Shown here piece by piece: positions 61,110-64,000 of a stretch of DNA of 64,000 bases. The stretch spans positions 1,488,001 through 1,552,000 of the forward strand of contig NZ_WSRO01000002.1 in assembly GCF_009769735.1 (NCBI RefSeq), given 5' to 3'. The stretch is from Streptomyces sp. BA2. GTDB lineage: Bacteria > Actinomycetota > Actinomycetes > Streptomycetales > Streptomycetaceae. The position numbers were made by a program, and so were the translations under genes. Below the pieces are notes generated by a model. The model saw nothing but the letters and a program-made list of their open reading frames with translations. It searched no databases and was not told where the DNA came from. How positions within the stretch are numbered: position 1 is the first letter of the stretch; each line of letters opens with the position of its first letter.

Positions 61110-62389
61110 CCCAGATGACCACCGAGGGGGAGAAGCGGACCGCCAGACGGGCCATGGCCGGCCGGCTGTCCTGGGGGCTCGCCGACCAGGCGGCCTCCAG
61201 CATGACCAACTTCGCGGTGGGGATCTATGTGGCCCGCTCGCTGGGGGTGACCGCGTTCGGCGTGTTCAGCCTCGCCTGGCTGACCTACGGCGTGGTGCTC
61301 AACGTCGCCCGCGGCCTTGCGACCGATCCGCTCGTGGTGCGCTTCAGCGGTGTGCCGGACGCGCCCTGGCGCGCTGCGGTGGCCCGGTCGTCGGGCACCG
61401 CGCTCGGCGTCGGCGCCGCCATCGGCGCGGCCTGCCTGGTGGCCGGTCTCGCGGTCGGCGGCCGCGTGGGGCCCGCGTTCGCGTGCCTCGGCGTCGTGCT
61501 GCCGGGGCTGCTGCTCCAGGACGCCTGGCGGTACGCGTTCTTCTCCGCGGGCGCAGGGCGCAAGGCGTTCGTCAACGACCTCGTCTGGGGCGTCGCGCTC
61601 GTCCCGGCGATGGTCGTGGCGGCACACGTGGGCAGCGTGGCGGCCTTCGTGCTCGCCTGGGGCGCGTCCGCCACGGTGGCCGCGGGGTACGGCTGCCTCC
61701 AGTCGGGCATCCGGCCCCGGGTGACCCGAGCGCGCGGGTGGCTTCGCGAACACCGCGACCTCGGCTACCGGTACCTGGTCGAGAACGTCAGCCTCAGCGG
61801 CGCGAGCCAGCTGCGGGCCTACGGGCTCGGCGCGATCGTCGGGGTCGGCGCGGTGGGTGCGATCCGGGGCGCCGAGCTCCTGCTCGGACCGTTCCTCGCC
61901 GTGCTGATGGGCCTGTCGCTGGTCACCGTCGCGGAAGCGGCCCGGGTGCTGCGGCGGGCCCCGCACCGGCTCGGCAGGTTCTGCCTCCTGCTCGGCGGCG
62001 GGCAGGCCGCCGCCGCCCTGCTCTGGGGCGCGGCACTGCTGCTTGTGCCGGACCGGGCCGGCGAGCTCGTGCTCGGCGATGTCTGGAGCTCCGCGTCGGA
62101 GCTCATCGTGCCGGCCGCGCTCGGCGTCGCGGGCTCGGGACTCGGCACGGGCGCCGCGGCCGGCCTGCGCGCGCTCGCCGCGGCCCGGCGCAGCCTGCGC
62201 TGCCAGCTCATCGCCTCCACCTTCTACGTCAGCGGCGGGCTCGGCGGGGCGGCCGTGGCCGGCACGGTCGGCTCGGCCTGGGGCGTCGCCGCCGCGACCG
62301 TCTGCGGCTCGGCCGTGTGGTGGCTGCAGCTGCGGTCCGCCCTGCGCGAGCGCCACCGCGATTCCATCCCCGAAGTGAGGACGTCATGA
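61106..62389 (+). CDS. Wzx-like oligosaccharide flippase
   Basis: The protein has 427 residues and about twelve to fourteen membrane segments with short loops, starting in an ATGA overlap. The N-terminal segment GLADQAASSMTNFAVGIYVA and AFGVFSLAWLTYGV match the polysaccharide-transporter (PST/MOP) family. It should flip the finished lipid-linked repeat across the membrane before Wzy joins it. Confidence 0.85.
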   Translation: MTQMTTEGEKRTARRAMAGRLSWGLADQAASSMTNFAVGIYVARSLGVTAFGVFSLAWLTYGVVLNVARGLATDPLVVRFSGVPDAPWRAAVARSSGTALGVGAAIGAACLVAGLAVGGRVGPAFACLGVVLPGLLLQDAWRYAFFSAGAGRKAFVNDLVWGVALVPAMVVAAHVGSVAAFVLAWGASATVAAGYGCLQSGIRPRVTRARGWLREHRDLGYRYLVENVSLSGASQLRAYGLGAIVGVGAVGAIRGAELLLGPFLAVLMGLSLVTVAEAARVLRRAPHRLGRFCLLLGGGQAAAALLWGAALLLVPDRAGELVLGDVWSSASELIVPAALGVAGSGLGTGAAAGLRALAAARRSLRCQLIASTFYVSGGLGGAAVAGTVGSAWGVAAATVCGSAVWWLQLRSALRERHRDSIPEVRTS

Positions 62390-63333
62390 CCGCCCAACCC
62401 CGGCTGAGCATCGGCCTGCCCGTCTACAACGGCGAGGAGTACCTCGCCGAGGCGCTCGACGCCCTGCTCGGCCAGACCTACGAGGACTTCGAGCTGGTCA
62501 TCTCGGACAACGCCTCGACCGACGGAACCCAGGACATCTGCCGCACGTACGCAGCGCGGGACTCACGCATCCGGTACATCCGGCTGCCCCGGAACATCGG
62601 CGCCGCGCCGAACCACAACTACGTGTTCACCGAGTGCCGCGGCGAACTGTTCAAGTGGGCGTCGCACGACGACCTGTACGCGCGGGAACTGCTGCGGCGC
62701 TGCGTGGACGCCCTCGACGAGCGGCCGGACGTGGTCCTCGCGCACTCCGGCCAGGCGGTCATCGACGGCGACGGACAGGTGAAGGTCCCGTACACGTACG
62801 GGCTCGCCACCGATGCGCCGCGCGCGCCGGAGCGCTTTCGCAGCCTGCTGTTCGAGCCCGGTGGCGACGACTTCTACGGGGTGATGCGGGCCGACGTGCT
62901 GCGCCGGGTGAAGCCGCACGACAGCTACCACCACGCGGACCGCACCTTCGTCGCCGAGATCACCCTGCACGGGCCCTTCCACCAGGTGCCGGAGCTGCTG
63001 TACTTCCGCCGCGACCACCCCACCCGCGCCGAGCGGGCGAACCCCTCCAAGCGCTCCCGGTGCGTCAACCTGGACCCGCGCCGGGCGGGCCCGCTGCACC
63101 CGACGCCCCGGCTGCTCGCCGAGTACGTCTGGGGCTTCGTCGCGGCGGTCCGGCGGGCGCCGTTGTCGGCGGCCGACCGGCGCGCCTGCTACCGCCACCT
63201 CGCCTCGTGGATGACCAGCCGGGTCCGGCCCGGCGCGGGCGAACGGGTCGAGGACCGCGCCCCGGTCGACCCGGCCCTGCTCACTGTCTCCGTCGACGCC
63301 CTCGTCGCGGGCCGCGAGGGGAGGCAGGGGTGA
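62386..63333 (+). CDS. Glycosyltransferase family 2
   Basis: The protein has 315 residues, ATGA overlap with the flippase gene. It is a GT-A enzyme with the N-terminal LSIGLPVYNGEEYLAEALDA, the SDNASTDGTQD nucleotide-binding region, an acidic metal-binding SHDD and a C-terminal YFRRDHPT. It should add one sugar to the repeat unit; donor and acceptor are unknown. Confidence 0.92.
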   Translation: MTAQPRLSIGLPVYNGEEYLAEALDALLGQTYEDFELVISDNASTDGTQDICRTYAARDSRIRYIRLPRNIGAAPNHNYVFTECRGELFKWASHDDLYARELLRRCVDALDERPDVVLAHSGQAVIDGDGQVKVPYTYGLATDAPRAPERFRSLLFEPGGDDFYGVMRADVLRRVKPHDSYHHADRTFVAEITLHGPFHQVPELLYFRRDHPTRAERANPSKRSRCVNLDPRRAGPLHPTPRLLAEYVWGFVAAVRRAPLSAADRRACYRHLASWMTSRVRPGAGERVEDRAPVDPALLTVSVDALVAGREGRQG

Positions 63334-64000
63334 CCGCGGCCCGCGTCGGGGTGTTCGGCCTGCTCGGCTCCGGCAACCTCGGCAACGACGGGTCGCTCGA
63401 GGCCGTGCTCGGCTACCTCCGCGCCGAGCACCCGGAGGCGGTCGTGGACGCGCTGTGCGGCGGTCCCGAGGTCGTCGAGGCCCGGTACGGGATCCCCGCG
63501 ACGCGGCTGCACTGGTACCGCGGGGAGTACCGGACCGCGTCACGTGCGGGCGCGATCGCGGGGAAGGGCCTGGGCAAACTCGTCGACGCCGTCCGTACCG
63601 CGGCCTGGGTGCGCCGGCACGACGTGGTGATCGTGCCGGGCATGGGCGTCCTGGAGGCCACGCTGCCGCTGCGGCCGTGGGGCTTCCCGTACTCGCTGTT
63701 CCTGCTCTGCGCGAGCGGCAAGCTGCTTCGCACCCAGGTCGCCCTGGTCGGCGTCGGCGCCGCCGAGATCGGCAACCGTCCGACCCGGGCCCTGGTGCGC
63801 TGGTCGGCACGCCTCGCCGCGTACCGCTCGTACCGGGACGCCCAATCCCGCGACGCGATGCGGGCGATGGGCGTGGACACCGCGCGCGACGAGGTCTACC
63901 CGGACCTCGCCTTCGCCCTGCCGACGCCGCCGCCAGGACCGACCGGCCAGGTCTGCGTAGGCGTCATGGACTTCCACGGGGGCGACGACGACCGCGCGAG
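63330..64000 (+). CDS. Polysaccharide pyruvyl transferase (3' end missing)
   Basis: GTG at 63330 overlaps the preceding TGA by 4 bp and the frame stays open to the window end, showing about 223 residues. The N-terminal GVFGLLGSGNLGNDGSLEA and the later DVVIVPGMGVLE, RTQVALVGVGAAEIGN match the polysaccharide pyruvyl transferase family (CsaB/WcaK-like). These enzymes add pyruvate ketals, giving negative charge to a polysaccharide. The rest lies beyond the right edge. Confidence 0.85.
   Translation, partial: MTAARVGVFGLLGSGNLGNDGSLEAVLGYLRAEHPEAVVDALCGGPEVVEARYGIPATRLHWYRGEYRTASRAGAIAGKGLGKLVDAVRTAAWVRRHDVVIVPGMGVLEATLPLRPWGFPYSLFLLCASGKLLRTQVALVGVGAAEIGNRPTRALVRWSARLAAYRSYRDAQSRDAMRAMGVDTARDEVYPDLAFALPTPPPGPTGQVCVGVMDFHGGDDDRA

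Noticed and set aside
1..64000. Mobile elements, phage genes, integrases, CRISPR arrays, rRNA or tRNA genes
   Set aside because: I looked for transposase or integrase motifs, terminal inverted repeats, regular spaced repeats and tRNA arms and found none that hold up.

Overview
This window looks like a piece of a Streptomyces chromosome. Codon third positions are overwhelmingly G or C, and GTG and TTG starts are common. Leucine TTA codons are almost absent: I found five, in four genes. Several families are typical of streptomycetes (SsgA-like, DUF5133, DUF6480-like, RheA/HSP18, TetR and ROK regulators). I saw no rRNA, tRNA, IS element, phage gene or CRISPR array.

Layout. The first 38 kb is a mosaic of short operons. 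At 1-1945 is the 3' part of a beta-helix/AAA+ gene, facing a membrane-embedded alpha/beta hydrolase. Then come a DeoR regulator, an SRPBCC protein, a Cds1-like PLP enzyme, a small hypothetical gene and an anti-sigma-type ATPase. At 8.5-12.2 kb is a SHOCT/ABC/FtsX-permease operon. It is divergent from a TetR-led operon (cupin, DUF4865, phosphotriesterase-like) with a perfect-armed palindrome between them. At 15.0-20.7 kb are an alpha/beta hydrolase, a second TetR, two MFS exporters and a ROK regulator. At 20.7-24.5 kb are a DUF6480-like protein, an SDR, a coupled trio (nucleotidyltransferase, BON-like protein, metallophosphoesterase) and an SRPBCC protein. A secreted transglycosylase follows.

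At 25.4-31.6 kb lies a rubber-degradation type cluster: two tandem latex-clearing oxygenases (Lcp), a Tat-exported molybdenum hydroxylase with its 2Fe-2S subunit, and a divergent TetR. Both Lcp copies keep every residue I could check against LcpK30. At 31.6-38.5 kb are a UdgX-type uracil-DNA glycosylase, the rheA/hsp18 heat-shock pair with two RheA operators, DUF2267, SRPBCC, FAD oxidoreductase, SDR, DUF5133 and SsgA-like genes.

From 38.8 kb to the right edge runs one very tightly packed exopolysaccharide locus of 18 visible genes, the last cut by the window end. It holds a priming sugar transferase, a GDP-mannose 6-dehydrogenase-like enzyme, glycosyltransferases, two Wzz-like proteins with degenerate ATPase domains, an asparagine-synthase amidotransferase, a fused two-domain oxidoreductase, a heparinase/alginate-lyase-type protein, a beta-helix lipoprotein, a Wzy-like polymerase and a Wzx-like flippase. 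It also contains a five-gene cassette (C-methyltransferase, glucose-1-phosphate cytidylyltransferase, PIG-L deacetylase, epimerase, DUF4910) and a pyruvyl transferase. Four TTA codons in this locus, three of them in the first ten codons of its first two genes, predict control by bldA. The product is inferred to be a Wzx/Wzy-made acidic, possibly amidated and pyruvylated polysaccharide. Short tandem duplications (12-22 bp) recur through the whole window.
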